Source of the DNA: Dokdonella_A sp036518555
GTDB lineage: Bacteria > Pseudomonadota > Gammaproteobacteria > Xanthomonadales > Rhodanobacteraceae
Assembly: GCF_036518555.1 (NCBI RefSeq)
Contig: NZ_DATDMY010000132.1
Span: 1 to 64,000 of the forward strand
Length of the DNA stretch: 64,000 bases
Reading direction: 5' to 3'
In this document: positions 1-8,947 of the stretch, in pieces
How the letters are laid out: every line of letters starts with the position of its first letter
Position numbering within the stretch: the stretch's first letter is position 1
Made by a program: the position numbers and the translations under genes
The notes under the pieces: generated by a model
Databases searched by the model: none
Seen by the model: the letters and a program-made list of their open reading frames with translations, nothing else
Told to the model about the DNA's origin: nothing

Positions 1-7
1 CGCTGCC

Positions 8-1042
8 TCAGACCGGCGGCGGGTTGCGTTCGGCGAAGCCGGCCTGATGCCAGTAGGGGTAGTACGGATACGCGGTCGTCTTGCCGCTCGCCTCGTCGAG
101 TTTGGCGACGTGTTCCGGCGTGAGGTTCCAGCCGACCGCGCCGAGGTTCTGCTTCAACTGGTCCTCGTCGCGCGCGCCGATGATCACGCTCGACACGGTC
201 GGCCGCTGCAGCAGCCAGTTGATCGCGATCTGCGCAATCGTCTTGCCGGTTTCCATCGCGATGCCGTCGAGCGCGTCGACGACGCGGTAGAGCTGCTCAT
301 CGTCGACAGGCGGGCCGAACTCCGCGCTGCCGTGCAGGCGGCTGTTCTCCGGCAACGGGCGGCCGCGCCGGATCCTGCCGGTGAGGCGGCCCCAGCCAAG
401 CGGGCTCCATACCATGGCGCCTACGCCCTGGTCGATGCCGAGCGGCATGAGTTCCCACTCGTAATCGCGCCCGATCAGCGAGTAGTAGGTCTGGTTGGCG
501 ACGTAGCGCGACCAGCCGTGGCGATCGGCGATCGCGAGCGATTTCATGAGGTGCCAGCCCGAGAAGTTCGACACGCCGAGATAGCGGATCTTGCCCGCGC
601 GCACGAGGTCGTCGAGCGTGGAGATGGTTTCCTCGATCGGCGTCTTCGCGTCGAATCCGTGCAGTTGGAACAGGTCGATGTAGTCGCTGCCGAGACGCTG
701 CAGCGCGGCATCGATCGCGCGCACGAGGTGGAAGCGCGAGGAGCCGACGTCGTTCGGGCCGTCGCCGCTGCGGAACGTCGCCTTGGTGGAGATCAGCACC
801 TTGTCGCGACGGCCCTTGATCGCGGCGCCGAGGATCGCTTCCGACGCGCCGCTCGAATAGACGTCGGCGCTGTCGAACAGCGTGAGCCCGGCGTCGAGGC
901 AGATGTCGACGAGGCGTTTCGCGCCGGCGACATCGGTGTTGCCCCAGGCGCCGAACAGCTTGCCTTCGCCGCCGAACGTGCCCGTGCCGAAGCTGAGCGC
1001 CGGGACCTTGAAGCCGGAGCGGCCGAGATGACGGTATTCCAT
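8..1042 (-). CDS. Aldo/keto reductase
   Basis: A 344-residue NADPH-dependent aldo/keto reductase of the (beta/alpha)8-barrel family, expected to be cytosolic and to reduce carbonyl substrates; the substrate is unknown. The catalytic tetrad is visible as D57 and Y62 (LFDSADVY), K87 (ISTKA) and H128 (FQLHGFD). The 'YLGVSNFSGW' motif and the C-terminal 'SVIIGARDEDQL' segment, which contacts the cofactor phosphate in the family, are also present. The ATG at 1042 is chosen because a GGAGG ribosome site lies just upstream; the open frame continues much further only because high GC removes stops. It is divergent from a LysR regulator, which may control it. Length and motifs are normal for this family. 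Confidence 0.93.
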   Translation of the reverse strand: MEYRHLGRSGFKVPALSFGTGTFGGEGKLFGAWGNTDVAGAKRLVDICLDAGLTLFDSADVYSSGASEAILGAAIKGRRDKVLISTKATFRSGDGPNDVGSSRFHLVRAIDAALQRLGSDYIDLFQLHGFDAKTPIEETISTLDDLVRAGKIRYLGVSNFSGWHLMKSLAIADRHGWSRYVANQTYYSLIGRDYEWELMPLGIDQGVGAMVWSPLGWGRLTGRIRRGRPLPENSRLHGSAEFGPPVDDEQLYRVVDALDGIAMETGKTIAQIAINWLLQRPTVSSVIIGARDEDQLKQNLGAVGWNLTPEHVAKLDEASGKTTAYPYYPYWHQAGFAERNPPPV

Positions 1043-1360
1043 GCGAACCTCCAGAAGGGATGACGGATTCAATGCGCATCGCGCGATGCCGCGTACGTCG
1101 CGCGCGGCCGACGTTGCCGGGCGCGAGCGTGCGTGCGCATGGGCATCCCGTGCGTGCACGGCATGCGTACGGTCGTCGAGGTCGCACGGAGCTTGCGGCG
1201 AACCGATGCGGCGAACGTGGGCGACGCGTACGGGTCGAACGGCAGGATGGGGAAGGCGAACATCGGGGATCCGGGTACGGATGCGTGGGTGCAGCGTAGG
1301 CGGGGCGCGGCCGTCGAAAAACCTTTGATACGGACAAGCACTTTCGCCAGAGTATTGAGA
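1043..1360. other. Divergent intergenic region, aldo/keto reductase / LysR regulator
   Basis: This is 318 bases between two divergent start codons, with no convincing gene. Short antisense frames here are arginine-rich shadows. The stretch nearest the regulator (about 1318-1360) is less GC-rich than its surroundings and probably holds its promoter. LysR regulators usually bind such shared regions, but I could not pick out a clear T-N11-A operator. Confidence 0.5.
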
Positions 1361-2281
1361 ATGGACCGCCTGGACGACATCGCCTTGTTCCTGCGCGTGC
1401 TCGATCTCGGCTCGATCAGCGCGGCTGCACGCAGTCTCGACCTGTCCGTCGCGCTCGCGAGCCAGCGACTCAAGCGGCTCGAGCAGCAGCTCGGCGTGCG
1501 CCTGCTGCACCGGACGACGCGGCGCTTGCATCCGACCGCGGAAGGCAGCGCGCTCGCCGAGCGGGGACGCGCGCTCGTCGACGACCTCGAAGCGCTCACG
1601 GCCGAGTTGCGTCGTGGCGGCGCGGAGGCATCCGGGACCTTGCGCATGACGGCGTCCGCATCGTTTGGCCGGCAATACCTCTCGCCGCTGCTGCCGCAAT
1701 TCCTTGCCCGCTATCCGAAGGTGCGCATCAACCTCGATCTCAGCGATTCGATGAAGGACCTCGTGAGCTCGGGTTACGACCTCGCGGTGCGCATCGGCGC
1801 GCTCGACGATTCCTCCCTCGTCGCGCGCAGGATCGCGACCAACCGGCGCGTGCTGTGTGCGTCGCCCGACTACCTCGCGCGGCACGGCACCCCGCAGGTG
1901 CCCGACGACCTCGCGCGCCACGAGTGCCTCGTGCTCGTCGGCAGCCAGGGCCGCCAGGACGTCTGGCGCATGAACGACCACGACGGATGCGAGGTCGCGG
2001 TGAGCGTCGGCGGGCGGTTCGAGTGCAACTTCGGCGAGGCGCTGCGCGACGCCGCGCTCGGCGGTCTCGGCATCGCCCTGCATTCGACCTGGCATGTCTG
2101 CGACGACCTGCGCAGCGGTCGCCTGCGCCGGGTACTGCCCGCGTACACCGTCGCCGAATCGGGCATCCACGCCGTGATGCCGCAGCGCCGCCTCGTCCCT
2201 CCGCGCGTGCGCGCGTTCGTCGACTTCCTGTGCGAGCAATTCGCCGATCCGCCGTGGGAGCGCGACGGCGCGCAGGTTTGA
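1361..2281 (+). CDS. LysR-family transcriptional regulator
   Basis: A 306-residue LysR-type regulator. Residues 1-60 form the winged helix-turn-helix ('SISAAARSLDLSVALASQRL', 'LLHRTTRRLHPT'), and the rest is a periplasmic-binding-like effector domain with the 'YPKVRINLDLSDSM' and 'YDLAVRIG' segments typical of the family. The start is the ATG at 1361, where the conserved N-terminus begins; upstream in-frame codons lack family similarity. It is transcribed away from an aldo/keto reductase, a common arrangement in which the regulator controls itself and its neighbour; that target is inferred, not shown. Confidence 0.93.
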   Translation: MDRLDDIALFLRVLDLGSISAAARSLDLSVALASQRLKRLEQQLGVRLLHRTTRRLHPTAEGSALAERGRALVDDLEALTAELRRGGAEASGTLRMTASASFGRQYLSPLLPQFLARYPKVRINLDLSDSMKDLVSSGYDLAVRIGALDDSSLVARRIATNRRVLCASPDYLARHGTPQVPDDLARHECLVLVGSQGRQDVWRMNDHDGCEVAVSVGGRFECNFGEALRDAALGGLGIALHSTWHVCDDLRSGRLRRVLPAYTVAESGIHAVMPQRRLVPPRVRAFVDFLCEQFADPPWERDGAQV

Positions 2282-2339
2282 CGACCCGCATCGGCGCCTC
2301 GCGCGATATGCTCGGCGCCGGTTCCCGCAGGGATGCGCC

Positions 2340-3026
2340 ATGCGCCGCCTCGTCTTCCCGATCCTGCTCCTTCCCACGCTGGCCTTCGCCGCGCCCGATC
2401 GCGCCGGCCTGATCCAGGCATGGGAAGCGGCGATGCGCCGCGACGGCACGCTCGAGGCGGAAGACGGCGGCTATCGCTATCGCAGCGAGTCGCTCGGCTA
2501 CGACGGTTCCGTGCGGTTGCTCGCCGCGATCGTGCGCGCAGAAGGCGGTCACGGCGCCGACCACGTCGCCGCCCGCGGCACGGTCGACTTCGATCTGCCG
2601 GACCTGCCGGTCGCGCAACCGGCGACGCCACTGGCTCCAGTCGGCGTCGCGAGCTGGAAGGCCGAGCGGCAGAATTTCGTCTACACGGACGATCGCCAGG
2701 CATGGCTGTCGATCGCCGAATGGGCCGCGGCGTACTACCGCGACGACGAGCGCGCGAGCGACGGGTTCTGGTCGCGCTGGAGCCTCGTGCTCGGCCTGCT
2801 CGGCGTGCTGCTGCTCGCGTTCGCGCTCGTCTTCGCGGTGCAGCGGCGCGCGTGGCGCCTGCTGCGCGAATCGGCCGATGTGAACCGCCTCGGTCGCGAG
2901 AACATCGCGCGCGCGGCGGAGCTGCGCGACGCCCAGTTCGCCGCGACGCAGGAATCGCTCGAGCTCGCGCGTCGCAATGCGGCCACCCTTGCGGCGATCC
3001 TCGAGGAGCTGCGCCGCCGCGGCTGA
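2340..3026 (+). CDS. Hypothetical protein with signal peptide and one membrane helix
   Basis: A 228-residue protein I do not recognise. Residues 1-19 look like a cleavable signal peptide ('LLLPTLAFA'). A periplasmic part of about 120 residues follows, then one strong membrane helix around residues 145-168, and a charged, probably coiled-coil C-terminal tail rich in Ala, Arg and Glu. The predicted topology is a periplasmic domain anchored to a cytoplasmic helical tail. It stands alone between the LysR regulator and a secreted beta-helix protein, with 58 and 78 bases on either side. Codon use resembles the neighbours. No function is assigned. Confidence 0.75.
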   Translation: MRRLVFPILLLPTLAFAAPDRAGLIQAWEAAMRRDGTLEAEDGGYRYRSESLGYDGSVRLLAAIVRAEGGHGADHVAARGTVDFDLPDLPVAQPATPLAPVGVASWKAERQNFVYTDDRQAWLSIAEWAAAYYRDDERASDGFWSRWSLVLGLLGVLLLAFALVFAVQRRAWRLLRESADVNRLGRENIARAAELRDAQFAATQESLELARRNAATLAAILEELRRRG

Positions 3027-3104
3027 CCGGCGATGTGATCGCGTGCGCCTTCGTGCCGGCAGCCGGCTGGCATAGTGCGAACGTTCCCGATCGAGGCTGT
3101 TCGC

Positions 3105-4643
3105 ATGCGTGCATTCGCCGGACTCGCCGCCTGCTGCGCGACGTCGCTCGCGGCGGCGCAATGCCCACGTACGGGCGATACCGTGTTCGATTCCGGGTTC
3201 GAGCAGCCTCCCGTCCACGCCTACCACGTCGCTCCGGGCGGCGACGACGGCCACGACGGCAGCGCGGCGTCGCCGTGGGCGTCGATACAGCATGCGGTCG
3301 ACGCGGTCGCGGCGGGCGACGCGATCTGCGTGCATGCGGGCGTCTACAACGAGCTGGTCACGATCACGCGTTCGGGGTCGGGCGCAGCGGGTCCGATCGT
3401 GCTGCAGGCGGTACCCGGCGACGCAGTGGTCATCGATGGCACGGCGCTGCCGATCCCCGGCGGGCAGCACGGCCTCGTCACGCTCGTTGACGCGAGCCAC
3501 GTGATCGTGCGCGGACTCGAGCTGCGCGACTATTCGACTGCGTCGGTCGCGAACGTGCCGATCGGGCTCTACGTGACCGGCGCGGGCAGCGACATCCGCG
3601 TGGAGGGCAACCACATCCACGGCATCCGCACGACGGCGAGCGGTTGCGCCGCGAACGCGTTCGGCCTCAAGGTCGACGGCACGCGCGCTCCGGCGTCGAT
3701 CAAGCGACTGGTGATCGCCGGCAACGAGATCGACCATCTCGTGCTCGGCTGCAGCGAATCGTTCTCGCTCGACGGCAACGTCGAGCAATGGACGATCAGC
3801 GGCAACCACGTGCACCACACCAACAACATCGGCATCGGTGCGATCGGCTTCGAGGGTGTCGCGCCGGACCCTGCCTTCGACCAGGCGCGCGACGGCGTCA
3901 TCGTCGGCAACGTGGTGCACGACGTCAGTTCGTACGGCAATCCGGCCTACGGCAACGAGTACGCCGCCGACGGCATCTACGTCGACGGCGGCACGCGCAT
4001 CACGGTCGAGCGCAACCTCGTGCATCACGTCGATCTCGGCATCGAGCTCGCGAGCGAGCACGCGGGGCGCACGACGAGCCATGTCGTCGCGCGGTCGAAC
4101 ATCATCCATTCGGGCAACTCGAGCGGCATCTCGCTCGGGGGCTACGCGGCCGGCGTCGGCGGCACCGAGCACTGCAGCGTGGTCGGCAACACGCTGCTGC
4201 GCAACGACGTGCAGGGAACGGGCTCGGGCGAGCTGCAGATCCAGTACCACGCGAGCGACAACCTCGTCGTCGACAACGTGGTGTACGCGGGACCGGGCGG
4301 CGTGCTCGTCCACGCCTACACGGGCGACACGGCGATGCCGGCCGTGCTCGATCACAACCTGTACTGGTCGGACGCGGGCGCGGCGGGATCGACCTGGACC
4401 TGGCGCGGCAGCGACTACGACAGCCTCGCGGGCTGGCGCGCGGGCTCGTCGCAGGACGCGCATTCGCCGTTCGCGGATCCGCTCTTTCTCGACCTCGTGG
4501 GCCCCGACCTGCGTACTGCGCCCGGCTCGCCCGCGATCGACGCAGGCGTCGAACCGGACGGCGGGCTCGCCGGCTCGTTCGACTACGGCGGCGATCCGCG
4601 CGTGGCCGGCGGCGCGATCGACATCGGCGCGTACGAGCGTTGA
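3105..4643 (+). CDS. Secreted right-handed parallel beta-helix protein
   Basis: A 512-residue exported protein. Residues 1-18 form a signal peptide, followed by the short 'FDSGFE' tag that recurs in other exported proteins of this window, then a DUF1565-like opening ('GGDDGHDGSAASPWASIQHA') and repeated beta-helix turns ('ITVERNLVHH', 'VEGNHIHGI', 'IVGNVVHDV', 'HVVARSNIIHSGN'). This is the pectate-lyase/alginate-epimerase type of fold, often polysaccharide-binding or -cleaving, but no catalytic set can be named. The ATG at 3105 is preferred over the in-frame upstream ATG at 3075 because GAGG precedes it and the signal peptide then starts correctly. It ends 175 bases before acnD. Confidence 0.85.
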   Translation: MRAFAGLAACCATSLAAAQCPRTGDTVFDSGFEQPPVHAYHVAPGGDDGHDGSAASPWASIQHAVDAVAAGDAICVHAGVYNELVTITRSGSGAAGPIVLQAVPGDAVVIDGTALPIPGGQHGLVTLVDASHVIVRGLELRDYSTASVANVPIGLYVTGAGSDIRVEGNHIHGIRTTASGCAANAFGLKVDGTRAPASIKRLVIAGNEIDHLVLGCSESFSLDGNVEQWTISGNHVHHTNNIGIGAIGFEGVAPDPAFDQARDGVIVGNVVHDVSSYGNPAYGNEYAADGIYVDGGTRITVERNLVHHVDLGIELASEHAGRTTSHVVARSNIIHSGNSSGISLGGYAAGVGGTEHCSVVGNTLLRNDVQGTGSGELQIQYHASDNLVVDNVVYAGPGGVLVHAYTGDTAMPAVLDHNLYWSDAGAAGSTWTWRGSDYDSLAGWRAGSSQDAHSPFADPLFLDLVGPDLRTAPGSPAIDAGVEPDGGLAGSFDYGGDPRVAGGAIDIGAYER

Positions 4644-4818
4644 AGCGCCCGACCCGCGCCCGCATCTCCTTGGCACGCCATTGCGACCGCCGCGCGCATC
4701 CTGTCTGGCACAATAGGCGTTTTGGAAGGCCTCGGTCGCCGTCGCTTCGCGCGGGCGCGCCGAACGACCCGTGAACGGCGCCGAAGGTCTTCCGCCGACC
4801 GCCATCCACGGTACCGCC

Positions 4819-7428
4819 ATGAATACCCGATTCCGCAAGCCGCTGCCGGGCACGTCGCTCGACTATTTCGATGCGAGCGCCGCCGTCGAGGCGATCGAAC
4901 CCGGAGCGTGGGCCACGTTGCCCTACACCGCGCGCGTGCACGCCGAAAACCTCGTGCGTCGCGCCGAGCCGGACAAGCTCGATGCCTATCTAGGCCAGCT
5001 CGTCGGCCGCAAGCGCGAAATCGATTTCCCGTGGTTTCCGGCCCGCGTCGTCTGCCACGACATCCTCGGCCAGACCGCGCTCGTCGATCTCGCGGGCCTG
5101 CGCGACGCGATCGCCGACCAGGGCGGCGATCCGGCCAAGGTTAACCCGGTCGTGCCGGTGCAGCTGATCGTCGATCATTCGCTCGCCGTCGAATGCGGCG
5201 GCTACGACCCGGACGCGTTCGCGAAGAACCGCGCGATCGAGGATCGCCGCAACGAGGACCGCTTCCATTTCATCGACTGGACCAAGCGCGCGTTCCGCAA
5301 CGTCGACGTGATCCCGCCCGGCAACGGCATCATGCACCAGATCAACCTGGAGAAGATGTCGCCGGTGATCGCCACGGAGGGCGGCGTCGCCTATCCGGAC
5401 ACCTGCGTCGGCACCGACAGCCACACGCCGCACGTCGACGCGCTCGGCGTGATCGCGGTCGGCGTCGGCGGCCTCGAGGCCGAGAACGTCATGCTCGGCC
5501 GCGCGTCGTGGATGCGCCTGCCCGACATCGTCGGCGTCGAGCTTTCGGGCAAGCCGCAGCCGGGCATCACTGCGACCGACGTCGTGCTCGCGCTGACCGA
5601 GTTCCTGCGCAAGGAAAAGGTCGTCGGCGCCTACCTCGAGTTCCGCGGCGAGGGCGCCGCCGCGCTCACCGTCGGCGACCGCGCGACGATCTCCAACATG
5701 GCGCCCGAGTACGGCGCGACCGCGGCGATGTTCTTCATCGACGGACAGACGCTCGATTACCTGCGGCTGACCGGCCGCAGCGACGAGCAGGTGCGCCTCG
5801 TCGAGGTATACGCGAAGACCGCGGGCCTGTGGGCCGACGCGCTGGCGACCGCGCGCTACGAGCGCACGCTGCACTTCGACCTCTCGGGCGTCGTGCGCAA
5901 CATGGCCGGCCCGTCCAACCCGCACAGGCGCCTGCCGACCACCGCGCTCGCCGAGCGCGGCATCGCCGCGAACCTCGAGGGCGCTCGCGCACAGGAAGCG
6001 CAAGGGCTGCTGCCCGACGGCGCCGTGATCATCGCCGCGATCACGAGTTGCACGAATACGTCGAACCCGCGCAACGTGATCGCCGCGGCGCTGCTCGCGC
6101 GCAATGCGAACCAGAAGGGCCTCGTGCGCAAGCCGTGGGTGAAGACCTCGCTCGCGCCGGGTTCGAAGGCGGTGCAGCTGTATCTGGAAGAAGCGGGGCT
6201 GTTGCCGGATCTCGAGAAGCTCGGCTTCGGCATCGTCGCGTTCGCGTGCACGACCTGCAACGGCATGAGCGGCGCGCTCGACCCGAAGATCCAGCAGGAG
6301 ATCGTCGAGCGCGACCTCTACGCGACCGCGGTGCTGTCGGGCAACCGCAACTTCGACGGTCGCATCCACCCGTACGCGAAGCAGGCGTTCCTCGCCTCGC
6401 CTCCGCTCGTGATCGCCTACGCGATCGCCGGGACGATCCGTTTCGACATCGAGAGGGACGTGCTCGGCCACGACGCGCACGGCAGGCCCGTGCGCCTCGC
6501 CGACATCTGGCCAGACGACGCCGAGATCGACGCGATCGTGCGCGAGCACGTGAAGCCGGCGCAGTTCCGCCGCGTGTACGAGCCGATGTTCCGGATCGCG
6601 GTCGGGCACGACGGCGCTGCGAGCCCGTTGTACGACTGGCGGCCTCGGAGCACCTACATCCGCCGGCCGCCGTACTGGGAAGGCGCGCTCGCGGGCGAAC
6701 GCACGCTGCGCGGCCTGCGCCCGCTCGCGGTGCTCGGCGACAACATCACGACCGACCATCTGTCGCCGTCGAATGCGATCCTCGCCGACAGCGCCGCGGG
6801 CGAGTACCTCGCGAGGATGGGCTTGCCCGAGGAAGACTTCAATTCGTACGCGACGCATCGCGGCGACCATCTCACCGCCCAGCGTGCGACATTCGCGAAC
6901 CCGAAGCTCCTCAACGAGATGGCGGTCGTCGACGGCGAGGTGAAGCAGGGCTCGCTCGCGCGCGTCGAACCGGACGGCAAGGTCATGCGCATGTGGGAAG
7001 CGATCGAGACCTACATGGAGCGCCGCCAGCCGCTCATCATCGTCGCCGGCGCCGACTACGGCCAAGGGAGCTCGCGCGACTGGGCCGCGAAGGGCGTGCG
7101 CCTCGCCGGCGTCGAGGCGATCGTCGCCGAAGGCTTCGAGCGCATCCACCGCACGAACCTCATCGGCATGGGCGTGCTGCCGCTCGAGTTCAAGCCGGGC
7201 GAAACGCGCAGGACATTCGGCATCGACGGCAGCGAGACGTTCGACGTCGTCGGCGAACGAAGGCCGCGCGCGACGCTGACGCTCGTGATCCACCGCCGCA
7301 CCGGCGAGCGCGTCGAGGTGCCGGTCATCTGTCGCCTCGATTCGGACGAGGAAGTCTCGATCTACGAGGCGGGCGGCGTGCTGCAGCGCTTCGCGCAGGA
7401 TTTCCTCGAATCGACGCGCGCGGCCTGA
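4819..7428 (+). CDS. acnD: Fe/S-dependent 2-methylisocitrate dehydratase AcnD
   Basis: An 869-residue aconitase-superfamily enzyme that dehydrates 2-methylcitrate to a methylaconitate in the methylcitrate cycle of propionate breakdown. The N-terminus ('RKPLPGTSLDYFDA') is characteristic of AcnD rather than AcnA. Cluster-ligand regions are visible as 'ITSCTNTSNP' and 'FACTTCNGMSG', and the C-terminal domain carries 'GADYGQGSSRDWAAKG'. The start is the ATG at 4819, where AcnD proteins begin; a GTG at 4771 would add 16 unconserved residues. prpF follows after 56 bases. The other cycle genes (prpB, prpC) and prpR are not seen within the window. Confidence 0.97.
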   Translation: MNTRFRKPLPGTSLDYFDASAAVEAIEPGAWATLPYTARVHAENLVRRAEPDKLDAYLGQLVGRKREIDFPWFPARVVCHDILGQTALVDLAGLRDAIADQGGDPAKVNPVVPVQLIVDHSLAVECGGYDPDAFAKNRAIEDRRNEDRFHFIDWTKRAFRNVDVIPPGNGIMHQINLEKMSPVIATEGGVAYPDTCVGTDSHTPHVDALGVIAVGVGGLEAENVMLGRASWMRLPDIVGVELSGKPQPGITATDVVLALTEFLRKEKVVGAYLEFRGEGAAALTVGDRATISNMAPEYGATAAMFFIDGQTLDYLRLTGRSDEQVRLVEVYAKTAGLWADALATARYERTLHFDLSGVVRNMAGPSNPHRRLPTTALAERGIAANLEGARAQEAQGLLPDGAVIIAAITSCTNTSNPRNVIAAALLARNANQKGLVRKPWVKTSLAPGSKAVQLYLEEAGLLPDLEKLGFGIVAFACTTCNGMSGALDPKIQQEIVERDLYATAVLSGNRNFDGRIHPYAKQAFLASPPLVIAYAIAGTIRFDIERDVLGHDAHGRPVRLADIWPDDAEIDAIVREHVKPAQFRRVYEPMFRIAVGHDGAASPLYDWRPRSTYIRRPPYWEGALAGERTLRGLRPLAVLGDNITTDHLSPSNAILADSAAGEYLARMGLPEEDFNSYATHRGDHLTAQRATFANPKLLNEMAVVDGEVKQGSLARVEPDGKVMRMWEAIETYMERRQPLIIVAGADYGQGSSRDWAAKGVRLAGVEAIVAEGFERIHRTNLIGMGVLPLEFKPGETRRTFGIDGSETFDVVGERRPRATLTLVIHRRTGERVEVPVICRLDSDEEVSIYEAGGVLQRFAQDFLESTRAA

Positions 7429-7484
7429 CCGCCGCCCCACCCATGCCGGCGAAGCGCCGGCCCCGGCACACGGAAGACCGATCG

Positions 7485-8705
7485 ATGTCCATGCATCCGC
7501 AGATCCGCATCCCCGCCACCTACATGCGGGGCGGTACGTCGAAGGGCGTGTTCTTCCGGCTGGAGGATCTGCCCGATTTCGCCCAGGCGCCGGGCAAGGC
7601 GCGCGACGCGCTGCTGGTGCGCGTGATCGGCTCGCCCGACCCGTACGGCAAGCACACCGACGGCATGGGGGGCGCGACCTCGAGCACGAGCAAGGTCGTC
7701 ATCATCTCGAAGCCGTCAGTGCCTGGTCACGACGTCGACTACCTGTACGGACAGGTTCCGATCGACGGCGACTTCATCGACTGGAGCGGAAATTGCGGCA
7801 ACCTGTCCTCGGCGGTCGGCCCGTTCGCGATCGCGAACGGCTTCGTCGACCCCGTACGGGTGCCGCGCGACGGCGTCTGCACGGTGCGCATCTGGCAGGC
7901 CAACATCGGCAAGACGATCGTGGCGCACGTACCGATGCGCGCGGGCGAGGTCGAGGAGACCGGCGACTTCGAGCTCGATGGCGTGGCCTTCCCCGCCGCG
8001 GAGATCCAGCTCGAATTCCTCGACCCCGCCGATGAGGGCGAGGACGGCGGCGCGATGTTCCCGACCGGGCAGGTCGCCGAGCGGCTCGAGGTGGAGGGCT
8101 ACGGCACCTTCGAGGCGACGCTGATCAACGCGGGCGTGCCGATGGTCTTCGTCGACGCGGCCGCCGTGGGGTGCGTCGGCACCGAACTGCAGCCGGCGAT
8201 CAACGGGGATGCGGCGTTGCTCGCGAAGCTGGAGGCGATCCGCGCCGCCGCCGCGGTGCGCATGGGCCTCATCGACGATGCGTCCAAGGCCGCGTCGAGG
8301 CCGCTGACGCCCAAGGTTGCGTTCGTCGCGCCGCCGGCGGACTACCTCGCCTCGAGCGGCAAAGCGGTCCGCGCGAGCGATATCGACCTGCTCGCGCGGG
8401 CGATTTCGATGGGCAAGCTGCATCACGCGATGATGGGCACCGCCGCGGTCGCGATCGCGACCGCGGCAGCGGTTCCGGGCACCCTCGTCAACCGCGCCGC
8501 GGGCGGCGGCGAGCGCGAGGCCGTGCGATTCGGGCATCCATCCGGCACCCTGCGCGTGGGCGCGCGGGCGCGCCGGGTCGAGGGCGCCTGGATCGTGACC
8601 AAGGCGATCATGAGTCGCAGCGCGCGCGTGCTCATGGAGGGGGCGGTGCGCGTGCCGTTCGAGGCGGTCGGCATGGACGCGTCGACCGCCACGCAGCGCG
8701 CCTGA
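7485..8705 (+). CDS. prpF: 2-methylaconitate cis-trans isomerase PrpF
   Basis: A 406-residue isomerase of the diaminopimelate-epimerase-like PrpF family. It converts the AcnD product into the cis-aconitate form used by the next hydratase, so it is functionally tied to acnD directly upstream. The family signatures 'PATYMRGGTSKGVFF', 'GGATSSTSKV' and 'DWSGNCGNLSSAVGPFAI' are all present, including the conserved Cys of the NCGN loop. The C-terminal part ends normally ('ARVLMEGAVRVP'). Starts at 7485 or at the in-frame ATG 7491 are both possible; 7485 is chosen for its better-placed GGAAG. acnD and prpF are probably co-transcribed. Confidence 0.97.
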   Translation: MSMHPQIRIPATYMRGGTSKGVFFRLEDLPDFAQAPGKARDALLVRVIGSPDPYGKHTDGMGGATSSTSKVVIISKPSVPGHDVDYLYGQVPIDGDFIDWSGNCGNLSSAVGPFAIANGFVDPVRVPRDGVCTVRIWQANIGKTIVAHVPMRAGEVEETGDFELDGVAFPAAEIQLEFLDPADEGEDGGAMFPTGQVAERLEVEGYGTFEATLINAGVPMVFVDAAAVGCVGTELQPAINGDAALLAKLEAIRAAAAVRMGLIDDASKAASRPLTPKVAFVAPPADYLASSGKAVRASDIDLLARAISMGKLHHAMMGTAAVAIATAAAVPGTLVNRAAGGGEREAVRFGHPSGTLRVGARARRVEGAWIVTKAIMSRSARVLMEGAVRVPFEAVGMDASTATQRA

Positions 8706-8947
8706 ACGCCGGGCTCGCACGGGCGCGTTTTGCGCCAACTGAGCGAACCCTTAACGGCATCTTCACAATAGCGTTGGCGGGGCCGGGGGATCTGGCTACA
8801 CTGCGGCCGCAGCCCGCCGCCCATGCTAAAGTGTTAAACGCTCGTTTCCCTGTCATTGTTTTGGCGTAGACTAGGGAGGAGTGTGAGCGTCCTGCGGACA
8901 TTGGGCGGGCACGCGTTGATACCAAAACGAGAGAGGAGTCCTCCAGA

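Noticed and set aside
2333..3490. Long overlapping open frames on both strands around 2.3-3.5 kb and at many other places
   Set aside because: They are arginine-rich frame shadows caused by high GC; the signal peptide and domain structure are in the annotated frames.
4671..4686. Sigma-54-like TGGCACG...TTGC element upstream of acnD
   Set aside because: The GG-to-GC spacing is one base shorter than the strict sigma-54 promoter distance, and no prpR activator gene is nearby.
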